From assembly GCA_003255025.1 (NCBI GenBank), contig QANY01007891.1, forward strand, positions 248,001-312,000: a DNA stretch of 64,000 nucleotides, given 5' to 3'. A model generated the notes under the pieces. It was not told the origin of the DNA and ran no database searches. It saw nothing but the letters and a program-made list of their open reading frames with translations. Shown piece by piece: positions 34,651-46,939 of the stretch. The position numbers and the translations under genes are program-made. Position 1 is the stretch's first letter. Each line of letters opens with the position of its first letter. Origin of the DNA: Datisca glomerata. Taxonomy: Eukaryota; Streptophyta; Magnoliopsida; Cucurbitales; Datiscaceae.

Positions 34651-36812
34651 TGTTGGGGGTTATGCCCTCAAAACATGTGTATTGATATTTTGATATGGAA
34701 TTTAATTTTTCTAATAATTGTTCTTTTAAATTATTGTTGAATAATTTATATAAATATATGAAAATTCCATATTCATTAATGAGACTACGATCTTATATTA
34801 GTACGAGAGGATTAAGATCATAGATAATAAATAAAATTGTCAGTAACATATTAAAGTATGAAATCATTAATGAATGGTTGCTAGTACAGTTTACTAAGCA
34901 TTATGAATGCGTGTTATCTAGATCCGAATCATTAATATGGATAGACATCTTAGTGTAGGTGCTTTATATAATGAGATTATATATGTAGATCAGTCTGAAT
35001 TCTGAGTAGTCATTAACTCCTATACAAGTCTACTGGATCTTTTGATTCCCTCGTAAAGGTTTGTTTGTAAAACATTGTAGTGAATTTTTTTTGGAGATTC
35101 AGTGATGTGGATTGGTGGGAATATGATCTTACAAGATTTGGAATCCAAACTTTTCTAACGGATCGTATATTGGTTTCCTTAAGTGTTAATTCTGGAACTG
35201 AATGGTTATTGAACTCAAATTATAATAAGATTATAAATTAGCCATTCACTAGTGGACTAATGGTACTTAAGGATCAAAAGGTAATTAAAAGTGTATAAAA
35301 ATAATTATGATCAGTTCTAATTTATGAACAAATAATTAGAAGACATAACTACATGAATTAATTATATCAATAGATAACAAGAAAATACTCTGTAAATACA
35401 ATCTATAATCTCTAAGAGTGCAATTCAATATTTATAGTGTAGTAATAATGAAATTAATAAATAAGATTATTTAATTAAAGAGTTTAATTAATAATCAGGT
35501 TTATTGGAAGTTAGGATTATAGGTCTATGATCTCCAAGTCACCTCTATACTACGTAGTCTAGGGTGTGAATATTTCAGGACATGAGAACAAGAGTGACTT
35601 GAAAATGAATTTTTATTTTGGGACAAATACATAATTCTAAGATAATTATGTGTGATTAATTAATTCAAAATTAATTAATTGAATTATTTATATATAAAAG
35701 GTAATTTTCAGAATATATATATANTAAGTGAGACATAATATCTAATTTGTGAAATTAGATAATGAAATTATTATTAGATAACTTAATTTCTAATTTGTGA
35801 AATTAGATAATCAAATTATTATTAGATAATAATTTGGATCAACTAAATCTGTTATTTGTGAAATAATAGATAATTTAGTTGATAGGGGTAATCGGATATT
35901 TAATTTTGAATTAACTGATATCTACATATTTATTTTAGTAAAAAAATATTTAATTTATAGTAGCTGTCACGTGTCAATCACTGATTGAGTATCAGAGATT
36001 GACATGGATTACTATAGTGTCACGTGACAGTACAGTAGTGGGGGTGCAACACTATAGTGCCACATTGCACTACAATTGTGCCATGACACTATGATGCCTC
36101 ACGACACTCTGCAGTGCCATATGGCACAGCAGTTGTGCCCCATTATACACTAGGTCCAATGTATTGGGTAATTTGAAATTAAATATTATTTTTTATTTTT
36201 AATTATTCATAAATATCTAATACGCATAATCTATAATAAGATATAAATTTTATTCGAATGGCCTAAGTTGGTGAATCAGTTTATCAGATCATCAGTTGAT
36301 CAATCAGAGAATTGAGTTCTGAACACAATTGCTCAAAGTGATTTTCTCTACGATTAATAGTTAATCAAATCTCTAAAATAATAATCATCACATTATTTTA
36401 GAGAACCGTCTCAAAAAGTTCTTCTTAGTAGATTTCTAGATCTCATAGGTTGATAACATCTAAAAATAGAAAAGTATCTTGTAATATTGGACGTGCCCAC
36501 ATACATCCTAGTGCGTTGATGATTGACTTGGAAGATCTTGGTGTGGATCTTAGAGTCTATTGATCGTTGCAAGGACGCTTGATTAAGACTACAAGAGGTG
36601 TATGATTATCAACCTTGTATGTTTTAGATTTTATATATAAATATATAATGGATCTTAACTGATTGAAAAAAGTTTTTAATAATTTTTTTTTTGGTTATTG
36701 CGACGTTGCGCAAGTGTTGTTTTATTTAAAGATTCGATCTTTATTAAAATTTTAATTTTTAAATGGCCTCGCGCCACACGCTTTCGGCGTGCACGCGCCG
36801 CGACGACCAACA
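34651..36812 (+). repeat. E1 3' LTR, 2162 bp
   Basis: It begins TGTTGGGGGTTATGCCC and ends GACGACCAACA, so the ends are inverted TGTTGG/CCAACA. It is homologous in reverse to 18161-20379. It contains a mutated palindrome cluster (36010-36140) and one undetermined base at 35724 in a TA run. Confidence 0.92.
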
Positions 36813-37238
36813 ATATGATCATCGAATTGATGTGTATTAAATTTTTATGATAAACGATATGTTGATAAAGATATTAATTCACACCGGTCTAGTCATATAT
36901 AATCTTATTATATAAAGTACATTCACTAAGATGTCTATCCACATCAATGATCCGGATCAAGATCATACGCATTCATAATGCTTAGTGAATCGTCCTAGAA
37001 ACCATTCATTAAAGATTTCATACTTTAATATGTTGCTGATAATTTTATTCATTATTTATGATTTTAATCATCTCGTACTAATACAAGATCATAGTCTCAT
37101 TAATGAATATAGAATTTTTAGATATTTATATAAATTATTCAACAATAATTTAAAAGAATAATTATAAAAAAATATAATCCTTATTAAATTTTACATCAAA
37201 ATGTCGATGCACATGCTTTTAGGGTACAACCCCCAATA
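36813..37238 (-). repeat. partial copia LTR of E3, minus orientation, 426 bp
   Basis: It matches the first 426 bases of the E1-family LTR in the opposite orientation (compare 19958-20379). Its outer end is TATTGG instead of TGTTGG. The inner 1.7 kb of the LTR is absent, and the sequence joins base-to-base with the end of the E1 LTR at 36812. Confidence 0.85.
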
Positions 37239-38879
37239 ATATCCCACTCGTCCTAAAGCAAATGTGGAATTTTTCTCCATCTAAATAAACAAGCATATAG
37301 TTTCTCGTTTTCCTAAGATACTTGAGAATGTGCTTTATCCAATTCAGTGTTCCAAACCTGGATTTGATTGATAGCGGCTGACAACTTCCACTGCATAACA
37401 GATGCCCAGTCTCGTACACAACATGGCATACATGGGACTTCCAACTCCTGAAGCATAAAGAACTTTTCTCACACCCTCTTCCTCCTGAGGTGTCTTAGGA
37501 CATTGTTCTTTGGAGAGGACAATTCCATGTCTGGTCGATAGTTGACCTTTCTTAGAATTCTCCATAGTGAATCTCTCTAGTACCTTATCACTATAAGATG
37601 CCCGAGAAAGTGCCAAGAGCTTGTTCTTTCTATCCCTTAGGATTTGGATGCCTGAACATAGCTTGCCTGTCCTAAATCTTTCATTTGGAATTAACCAGCT
37701 AACCACTTGTTTACCTTTGATAAAGTTTCTACATCATTCCCAATGAGTAGAATATTGTCAACATAAAGAACTAAGAAGACTATCTTATATTTTATGTATT
37801 TATAAACACATGCTTCGTCAACATTTTGCTCAAAGCTATAAGGTTTTATAATCTCATCAAAGGTAAGATTTCATGATCTAGATGTTTGCTTTAATCCATA
37901 AATGAATTTAAGAAACTTGAACACTTTCTGATCTTACCCCTCTTGTACGAACCCTTCTGGTTGCATCATTTATATGCTTTCTTCAAGAGAGTTATTCAGA
38001 AAAACTGTCTTGATGTCCATTTGCCGTATATCGTAGTCAAAACTAGTGGCTATGGACAAAAGGATTGAAATGAATTTGATCATGTCAACAGGGAGAAAGT
38101 CTCTTCATAATCGACTCCCTCCCTTTGTGTATAGCCCATAGCTACCAACCATGCCTTGAAAGTTTGTACTTTCCCATTTGTACATTTTTTTCTTCTTGAA
38201 GATCCATTTACATCCAATAGGCCAGACATCTTCAGTGGATCTACAAGTTCTTAGACGGAATTAGAATACATAGATTCCATTTCCTAGTTAATGACATCTT
38301 GCTATTTCTCCTTTTCAGGATCATCCATTGCTTCTTTATAAGATAATAGATCGTCCTTATCAGTGTCTGACACCATGATATGTGCTTCTAGTTCGTAGCA
38401 AACTGGTTGTCTCACAACCCTCCCACTACGACGTTGCACTGGGGTTTCCTTTGTAGGAACTGTGGTTTCTCTGGTTTGTCATTTATCATAAGAAATTGAA
38501 GGTGGTCTGATCTTATTAGCCGCTAATTCCTTGAGAACTAATTTGCTCTGAGGCTTGTAGTTTTGCATATAGTCATTCTCAATGAAGTTGCATTTGTCGA
38601 CATAAACACCTTTTGATCGTTATGACTATAAAAATACTCACATATAGTCTTTGGAGCATAGCCAACGAATTTGCATACTTCAGACTTTGAGTATAACTTT
38701 CTAGTCTTGGGTCTAAGAATATGAGTTGGACATCCCCATATACGAAAATGAGACAAACTGGGTTTAGAGCCATTCAATAACTCTAAAGGTGTCTTTCTTA
38801 CCGACTTAGAAAGTAGTACATTCAAAATGTAAGTTGCTGTGTGTAGTACATATTCCTAAAATGTAAGTGACAGTGGCCA
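37239..38879 (-). pseudogene. copia E3 pol pseudogene (integrase end to RNase H)
   Basis: On the minus strand the integrase/connection stretch 38825-38538 (KTPLELLNGSKPSLSHFRIW, RPKTRKLYSKSEVCKFVGYA) is followed by RT remnants. The RT box is YVDN (plus-strand 37754-37765) instead of YVDD. The stretch 37706-37344 (GIQILRDRKNKLLALSRASY) and RNase H remnants lie next to the LTR. It is the same family as E1, since the corresponding peptides are nearly alike. It is broken by stops and truncated at 38879 by a CACTA-like end. Confidence 0.85.
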
Positions 38880-38895
38880 CACTACAAGAAAAATG
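38880..38895 (+). mobile_element. CACTA (En/Spm) transposon terminus
   Basis: CACTACAAGAAAAATG is the canonical terminal inverted repeat of plant CACTA elements. It starts exactly where the E3 copia text stops. The three preceding bases are cca. The opposite end (CATTTTTCTTGTAGTG) was not found in the window, so the element's extent to the right is unknown. Confidence 0.75.
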
Positions 38896-41800
38896 ACATT
38901 CTACAAGAGACGGTTATCCTCGTAAAAGTAATCCACAAGAATCATACAACGCCTGTGACAACCTCATATAATAAAAGTCTACATTTTTCACGAGGCGCAA
39001 CGCCTCCTGTGAAGACCCCTGTGATATCTCATTTTTACTGGATTTTTTGACTCCTGTAGAACGTTGTTTAACAGGATTTTAAGACTTATGAACATGTATT
39101 TTTAGTACTTGTGAATTAACATTCACAAGTATTTTATATCCTATAAAGTGAGACACCATAAGATTCATTGTTATAGTCAAGTATTCATATTAAACACTTA
39201 CAAAAGACAATTCTACATAACATAAAGAACATCAATATAATAATTGACAACATTAACATTAATCATTTCAACAAAATTTTACATTATTCATTTGATCAAC
39301 TTACAAATAAATGTAATTTGAAAACTAATTTATCCTTGAAATATACAAGTAAACTTGTTCCAATAAATGAAAAATATAAAAAATAAAATTTTGAGTCTAG
39401 AAAATGAAAAATGAAGAACCTAAGTTGAATGGTAGTGTTTCACAATAAGGTATGCAGTGCCTTCAGGCCTTCCCAAAGCCGAAGGAAAACACCATGAGTA
39501 GTTGTTAGTTGGTGAGTATACGAAACAAACAGAAGTAAAACACCATGAGCGATTGTTAGTTGGTGAGTATAAGAAACAAATAGATCTGCACCATTAAAAA
39601 TTGCATAGGTGAGTCGAACTGAGAAATGAATAGAGTAATATTAATGAATAAGAATGAGCATAATCATGGCCATTTAGACCATAATAACCAAGAAAGGATG
39701 AAATGTAGAATCACATAATAAGGATAGTGCAATTTGTAGTTAATATGAGTTTCCCTGCAAACAAACACTATTCTAACCACAACGGCAGCCCAAATAGTGA
39801 AAACAGAGAAGCTACAACTTGAAGCAATGAAGAAAAACAACCTTGATTACTCAAAAATGGTGAACTTCATCAAGAACAATGAAATTACACCCCTATACCA
39901 AGATGTTCGAGAGCTCGGCCCCTCCCAAAATAGCCACTACCCAAATGACTCCCTGCCCCATATTCAATCCTCATGATTACAAAATTACATCTATTATGGT
40001 CTTTGCCATCCTGATAACAAGATAGTTTAGAGTTCAGTAATTATGTACACATCTTCCATAAGAAAGTAAAGCATCAACCAAATTAAGGAGAAACTAGATG
40101 GAGCAATACATTATATAATTAAACAAGGCAAGAAATAAGTCACAATTACTAGGTAGTCAAGGTATCAACAACACTTATACATCTCATTCAGTTAACCAGA
40201 ATGTTGGAGTTTAATTATGACTTGGAACTCATTTTTCCAACCCGCCAATGACATTGCCTCAAAATTACTCTCTCATCACAGCTATTAAGAGCTATATCAT
40301 AATGGCTAAGCAATGTTATAATAGTTGATACAATCTTTTTTTATTAGTAATAGCTAATACAATCTGAAAATAATCATGGAATAAAATGCGAGTACATGTC
40401 AACCTCTTATAGAATCCTTTGGCTTTTAAAAAAGAAGAAGATATGAATAAATAGGAAAAAGGCATAAGGTTAAGGCTTAACCTCATAAAATTCCATTAAG
40501 TTGAGAATGACAGTGAAATCAATATCGTCAGTCAACATTTGGTGCATTGAATGAGGTGTCAGCCATGTGATCTTCTGACCCTTAACTTGAGCGTGCATAA
40601 ATAAGCAAACATGTAAAATCAAACCAACTATCCAACCTTATGTAATTTTTGAGTTTTATTTTAAAATTAATACCAAAAACTGTGAAGAGAACATACAGTC
40701 CATGGGGATAGTTAAGCTAACAATTACCTTAAGTCATTCGCCTGAGAGTCTGCAAGAACACATGAAACATCATGGTAATGTGTACTGATAACGAAAGTGC
40801 CAGTGATTCAAACATATCACCTAGCAAAATACCTATCTGAAAAAGAAGAAATGAAGTATGGCATTCATAAAACCAGTTTTCAGCTCAAAATAGACTTAAA
40901 TGCAAATTCTTTTATGCACTTCAAAACAATATATTATTAATACAATCACCAATTAGACTTTTTATTCATATAGTAATAAAGTCCTGCTCACTGGATCAAC
41001 AATTTTAACAAATAAAATATGATTATTATCAAAGCAAATAGTTAGTAGTACCCGATTATTCATAATTAATCACAAGTACCATTTGAAGTTCAATAAATTC
41101 AAAAACTACCATTTAATAGTTGAAATGCTTTCAACTAACACAAAGATAAGTGGTTTATGGTTCGTAATATATGTTTTAGGATATAGAAAATTAAAATATT
41201 CACAGTTACCAATCAAACCAATTTCAACAGAGCTAAAAAAGGTTACATGCCATTTAATTTCTTTTCCAGTAACTCAACAAAGACAGGTAATAAACACATC
41301 ACTTACAAATGTAGAGAATTCATGGTCTTTGCTCCCCTTTTGTGAGTTACCTCGTATGTCCGATCACATAGATCTTGCAGAAACAGATCCAAAGCTTTAG
41401 CTGCATGCATTTAAATAACACAATAAGAACCACGACCAATAAGAAGACCTCACTTTGAGTAAATGCACTATAAAGTGGAAAAAGTGAGAGAACACAATAA
41501 GGACCCCTATAAAGGCAGAATCCTCTAAGCATGCACCAGTAGATAATGTGATATGAGCTAATAATATACCATTCATGCACATCAAATAAAACATGAACTA
41601 GAAAAATAAAAACTATTATAGAAACATATAACAAAGGTTTCACTGAAACAAGAAAACACAACTACGTTATGCACTCAATTAGTCACCTCTATTAATTCAG
41701 AGATAAGAGAGGACACGTGAAAACTCAAAATTCCCATGTTGCACTTTGAAGCACTTTTGGAGGACTTTGATACTGAAGCTGGTTTTGATAACCTATAAAC

Positions 41801-42232
41801 TTAAGGTTATGAAAGCTTATAAGCATGGAAGAAATTAATAAGTTGAAATATTAAAGCATAAGAAATATACTAGAAGATAAAACATTTAACTACCATGTCC
41901 TCAAGTCTTCTGTCTTGAAGACATCAATGCCAACTTCTTCTGCCACACTCAACAGAAGATCTGTCATGTGAAACTAACTCCATATTCAGTAGAATCATTT
42001 CATATATATTGTGTTAACCACAGAGTAGAATCATTTCATTGCATACATAGATTCTCATTTGTATGAGTACCATATTTGATAAAATGATTAAAGAATCAGA
42101 GACCTTACATTTGTCGATTGAAGTTCTACTATAGGTGAATCCTCGTTCTCCTAACATATACATTTTTTTGAAAGTCCACTTAAAATTTTATACATATTAT
42201 TTAATTATGTTTTTACATTTCATGTGATTTGT
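38896..42232. other. non-coding interior, probably CACTA-derived
   Basis: No transposase or other known protein was recognised on either strand. A direct repeat of about 48 bases (aaaacaccatgagtagttgt and a variant) lies near 39485-39590. The base composition differs little from neighbouring DNA. Assignment to the CACTA element rests only on adjacency to its terminus. Confidence 0.35.
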
Positions 42233-42348
42233 AGGTTCGATTGTGGGATATTTACCCTTAGGTTTGTCGAAGTCCTCGCATATAAGAAGAACATCCAAGA
42301 AATAACTCAACAACAAATGCCAGAATATCAAAGACAAATTACAATTTA
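42233..42348 (+). pseudogene. Ulp1-like cysteine protease, last-exon fragment
   Basis: Just after a possible splice acceptor (gatttgtag) the plus strand reads FDCGIFTLRFVEVLAY, followed by a charged helix ending at a stop (tag, 42346-42348). D-C-G-I/V is the catalytic cysteine motif of C48 (Ulp1/SENP) SUMO-protease-like domains. Plant MULE and CACTA elements commonly carry such domains. The upstream exons with His and Asp were not found. It lies about 1 kb from the MULE transposase relic and on the opposite strand. Confidence 0.6.
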
Positions 42349-42461
42349 GTTATTTGCACGTGGCAATGTTGTACCGAAATAGTATGGATATATGTTATGA
42401 ATTTTTATTTTATTAAATTGTGAATTATGGATTTTGAGTTTTTTTTTGTTACTATATGTTT

Positions 42462-42815
42462 AGTGTAGGCTTCATGTAGCCTACACGAAGACTTCACGGG
42501 CATCGTGTAGTCTTCATATAGCCTATACGATGACTTCACGGGCATCATGTGGGATTCATTTAGCCTACACGATGACTTCACATGTATCGTGTAGACTACA
42601 CGAGGACTTCACGAGAATCGTGTAAGATTCATGTAGGCTAATTAAATTTTATGACATTATTAAATAACAAACACAAGTAATATTTAAGTGGCTTAGTCAT
42701 CCTGATGACTTCATGGGCATCGTGTAGACTACACAATGACTTCACGGGCATCGTGTAGTTTTCATGTAGCCTACACGATTACTTTACGGGCATCGTGTAG
42801 TCATGACTTACACTA
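42462..42815. repeat. GTGTAG/CTACAC array 1 (42-bp period)
   Basis: Units of the form gacttcacgggcatcgtgta + gtcttcatatagcctatacgat repeat every 42 bases from about 42509. A second block lies at about 42706-42815. Units contain short dyads (ctacacgat/atcgtgtag). About 40 AT-rich bases separate the two blocks. Confidence 0.82.
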
Positions 42816-43212
42816 TCAAAATTAGAATGAATTTCGTCACTACTATTTTATTATATTCAGACATTATATTTTATTGTTGTAAGATTATTAAATTTTAACT
42901 TAAAATCAAACACTCTCAAAACTAATGTATTAAAATAATGATTTTAACATATTTAATTAATAATGATTTTAACATATTTAATTAATAATGATCTTAACAT
43001 ATTTATTTATCTATCATTTATAGTTTGAAGTCTTTTATCTAGGGAATCACATATCTGTTTTCATGAGAACTCTACTGAATATTATGTTATTTTAAATGAC
43101 TTGATGTTAGTTTTATTTAATATGCAGACGATTTCATTTTATATAATCATTTTCTTCAATATATTGCAGTATTATTAGCATAGATCTATTTTTACTAATA
43201 AAATAATAAGAA

Positions 43213-43285
43213 TTGATTGGATCTTACGATCCTCGATCCTATACCCTTCCATCGATCCTAGATAGGATCGCGATCCTAACTACCT
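43213..43285. repeat. GATCC-rich element end abutting the transposase
   Basis: Bases read cgatcct, gatcctag and gcgatcctaact in short order and stop exactly where the SWIM zinc finger of the MULE transposase is cut. The right end resembles the right end of the TIR element at 44797-45883, so it is probably another copy of that family. Its left end was not identified. Confidence 0.5.
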
Positions 43286-44196
43286 TGCATGCATGCATGA
43301 AATTTGATCAAGGTCAAATTCTCGGCATGTACAAGTCTTAAGATGTAAGTTTACCACTGCTTCCCTACCCCCACCCGCAACACGAAATTCATTGATGTCG
43401 GAAAGAAACAATGATAGTGTACGTGATACAAGATGTTTCTTATTAAGTTCAGTCTCAACCCAATCTATCATGTGCGAGGTGATTTGATAGGCAGTCGCCC
43501 GTCGTTCATAGAACCACCGTTGTAATATGTCACGGTTATATTCTATAAGGCATGTAATGAGAAGCTTTCTAGCATCCTTAAAAATCCCATTCAAACATTC
43601 CACGATGTTTGTAGTGATTATATTGTATCGCATTCCATCAAAATGAGAATGTGCCCACCTCTCAACTCCCTCCACCGACACGTATTGTGAGATATCTAGA
43701 AATGCATATGTAAAATGAGTCATCAGCCGATCAAATTCTGATTGACGGTAAACTTTTACTGCTTTAAAAAACAATGCGACCGCATCTTCATTTTTATAAA
43801 TTGATTTGATATTTTGACTCATATGGAAGATACAAGCTCCATGAAGCGTATAGGGAACGACAACATGTACACCATTTAATATACTTGTATGCTTGTCAGA
43901 TATAAACACCAAGTCTTTCAGATCACTGTTTACATCGTGAAGTTTACAGAAGACCATTCCCATGAATTATTATTTTTCTGAATCTGCAATTCCAAATGCA
44001 ATGGGATATACTTGGTTGTTCCCATCCTTTGTTGTTGCAACAAATAATATTCCTTTGTATTTGGCTTTTAAAGCTGTTGCGTCAACAACAATGACATGCC
44101 GTATACAACTGAAAAATCCACAAACACAGGGTCCAAGAGCCATGAAAAAATATTTAAAATGATTCTGCTCATCAGTTTCTATGTATGTTGTTATCC

Positions 44197-44556
44197 CTGA
44201 AAAATATTTAATATTATTGTATTAATATCAACAGAGTACATAGTTTACAGGATGCGTACACGAGATTCGTGTAACCGTGGTGTAAACTACACGTGTTCCG
44301 TGTAACCATCGTGTAAACTACACTATGACTACACGAGCTTTGTGTAACCATGGTGTAGACTATATGATGACTACACGGGGCCCGTGTAACCATCGTGTAG
44401 ACTACACAATGACTATATGATGTCAGTGTAACCATCATGTAGACTACATGATGACTACACGAGGTTTGCATAATCATCGTGTAGACTACATGACGGCTAC
44501 ACGAGCTCGTGTAGTACTTGTGTAGACATTATGATGGCAAAATAATAAATAAGTAC
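44197..44556 (-). other. MULE transposase intron filled by array 2
   Basis: Minus-strand donor aattcag|gtactt and acceptor tttttcag|ggataac join NSG to ITTYIETDEQNHFKYF, a continuous MULE reading. The repeat array at about 44240-44530 takes up most of the intron. Confidence 0.72.
44240..44530. repeat. GTGTAG/CTACAC array 2 (42-bp period, inside MULE intron)
   Basis: Units such as gactacacgagctttgtgta + accatggtgtagactatatgat repeat every 42 bases, with about six copies, the outer ones shortened. Because 42 is a multiple of three, one minus-strand frame reads as a repeated 14-residue peptide, but this is intronic and not supported as protein. Confidence 0.88.
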
Positions 44557-44796
44557 CTGAATTTTTTTATTCTAACATGTGACATAATGCTGGGAGCATA
44601 TTGTAGTTGTCTTCAGGAGACACTCGAACTAATTCCAATGCATATTCCTTAGCCCTTAATGCCTTATGGTAACTTATGTTGACACGAAATCAAACCGAAC
44701 ATCTTCAATTATGTCTTTTGGCCTATATATACGTCCAACCCCCATGTATTTAGACCGTATAAATTGAAAAATCAATAAATATGTAGCTCGATCAAG

Positions 44797-45883
44797 GTTG
44801 TCAGGATTGTATTTTTGACCAAATGTTAATAATTATAATATTAAAAAACTGGGATCCTTATAAAAATAAATTAACTATTTCTAACTAAAATTAAATAATG
44901 AAAATAAGTTTTACTTTACTTTATAAATGACTGAAATATATAACGTTTCAAAATATTCAACTCAAGCTTGATTAAACATATAATTTTTTAAGTTGCTCAA
45001 AATAATTTCCTCACCCAAGCATTCTAATGAGTATAGTAAAAAAGACAATTAAATTTTAGTTTATTAAGTTTTTCAAAATTGAAATTATAGAGTTAAATTT
45101 TCATAAAAATATTTCTACGAAAACTATTTTACTCTTAATATCATAAACACACAAATAAAATTTTATAAATTTAAAGATTTGTGTGAGAAACTATGAGTCA
45201 AAGCCCATAGAATATTACAAATATTTAATAATTTTAATTTATGACAACATATTAATTAGGAGGTTGGTTTCAATTACATTGAACTGGACTTAAGGAGCCT
45301 TAGGGAAGTGGGCTTCAACAACCAGTGCTTTGACAACATTTGATAAAACTAAAAGAATATGTTATGTTAATAAATAATCAATTTCTAAGAAAATTCATAA
45401 AAAAATGGCCACAAGAATAAAAATATAAAAAAAGTCCACTTGCACGATTTTTGAAAAAAATAGATCCAAGTGTAAGGAAGTTCTCGCACCACGTGCACCA
45501 TAGCTCAAGATTTTGATAGATTTATATAATATATATATACCTGTATAATTTGTGTAGTATATTTTATATATACAATATATATTATAACAACTTTGTGGAT
45601 GTAAATTCAAAATCTCGTTGGCACTCGTAGATGATGGTTTTTTACGCGGATTTTTGGTTTTGTTTTTAATTTGGATGGCTACTTTTTTATTTTTGTTTCA
45701 TCTTGCGCTATTTTAATTTTTTTCCCTTCAAAATGACCTATTCTTGATGTTGGCCCAATAAAACTACCCAAATTAAGATATGGGTAGGATCAATACGACC
45801 CTACTGATCCTACGATCCGACCGGTCCTACCGGTCCTACCACGATTCTACTTGATCCATATTGCGATTCTGACAACTATGAGT
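44797..45883. mobile_element. TIR element nested in the MULE transposase
   Basis: The left end ggttgtcaggattgtat and the reverse complement of the right end agttgtcagaatcgcaat form short TIRs. Removing the segment restores a continuous conserved MULE reading from the zinc-finger-like part into YLLIFQFIRS. The right side is rich in GATCCTAC motifs, as in known plant MITE-type elements. The interior is AT-rich without coding. The target duplication is unclear. Confidence 0.6.
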
Positions 45884-46939
45884 CTGATGGTGTTCATGTC
45901 ACAATACTTTAAATGAAAACTTTGTAACTTTGAAGTATCAGCAATTTTTCAATTTCATGGCCTGTAACCTCCATTGGCATGTTTTCTCAACACATAAAAG
46001 TCCCAATATTCATTGTTTTGACTTGAATGTCCGAAACTCAAAATTTTTCTAGATGATCATCATACGAGCAACTTTAAGGAGCTCGGCTTTATCAATGTAC
46101 AAATCATCCATATTTATTGTGTCTGATACAACCTGTTTCAAATAAGCCCGTTGCTCATTGGACACATGACATTGTTCATTCAAATCAGCTTGTGATGGCA
46201 ATGGACAAGTGGTCTCGGGGTCAATACCAGTATTCAAGTCTAGAATTATTGTATGATCGTCTCCACGGATGACTTTATCATGATCATCTCCACAGATTAC
46301 ATCATCATACGCTCCTGATCAAAATCATTATCATCATCTCCATTAACATCAACATCCTCATCCTAAAAAATATTATAATCGTCATGCCAAAAAACATCAT
46401 CATGGTGATAGTTCCTTTCAAAATTATCAACACTCTTATAGTGAGGAATACTTTCATGTAGAGGTTGTCGTGACAAGGAACCCAACTTTGATAAAATCCT
46501 GTAGTTTCAGGAGTTCAAGGTTGGTGTGACATTATGGTTTGAGGAACTGAGCTTCGAGATGGAAATTTTTTTTGCTTAGTACTTACAAATAGTGAACTTC
46601 TAAGTGATTCTGATCCATTCACCTTAACAAAGAACTGTGAATCTATATCCTTTAAAATTTAAGCAGGAGGGTAGGGGACATGACTTCTATAAAGAAATTT
46701 GATGGACATATAATACTTTGAGGGGTCTATTTGGAGTTCTTCATGTAATATACCCAATAGCTCGTTGTAAGTGCTGTTAGTAGATATCTCTAATAATTTG
46801 GTCTTCTCTCCACTAAAAAACCATGTTGTACCATTTTTCACCCAATCTCCATCATGGATTACAAAATTTCAAAATTCAGACATATCTGTATATACATCAA
46901 TGAAGGAAGTCAGTACAAGAAGAATACATAATGAAATGT

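Larger units (their letters stand above)
43281..46880 (-). pseudogene. Mutator-like (MuDR) transposase pseudogene
   Basis: Minus-strand order: an N-terminal region (46841-46560: LLEISTNSTYNELLGILHEE, then KFLYRSHVPYPPA), a spacer (46237-46049), and a zinc-finger-like part near 46030-45890 (EFRTFKS, CQWRLQAMKLKNC). A 1.1-kb TIR insertion follows (45883-44797). Then come YLLIFQFIRSKYMGVGRIYR and ISYHKALRAKEYALELVRVS (44796-44557), a 360-base intron (44556-44197), the core (44196-43970: DEQNHFKYFFMALGPC, VIVVDATALKAKYKG), and 43963-43280 (LVFISDKHTSI) ending in the SWIM finger CTCREFDLDQISCMH. Asp residues in VDAT and SDKH fit the DDE catalytic positions. A one-base shift near 43968-43975 and a stop at the intron donor show decay. 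The SWIM finger is cut immediately after its His. Confidence 0.88.

Noticed and set aside
35724..35724. Single undetermined base in a TA run
   Set aside because: Probably a sequencing ambiguity in low-complexity DNA, with no biological meaning assigned.
41083..41400. 105-residue plus-strand frame and the overlapping minus-strand frame at 41347-41661
   Set aside because: No motif or family was recognised. They lie in non-coding, probably transposon-derived DNA.
42462..42815. Repeat array considered as a CRISPR array
   Set aside because: Whole 42-bp units repeat with no unique spacers, and the context is a plant transposon.
44214..44477. Minus-strand frame with a repeated His/Val-rich peptide
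   Set aside because: It is a by-product of the 42-bp array in the MULE intron. The flanking splice sites and conserved exons explain the region better.
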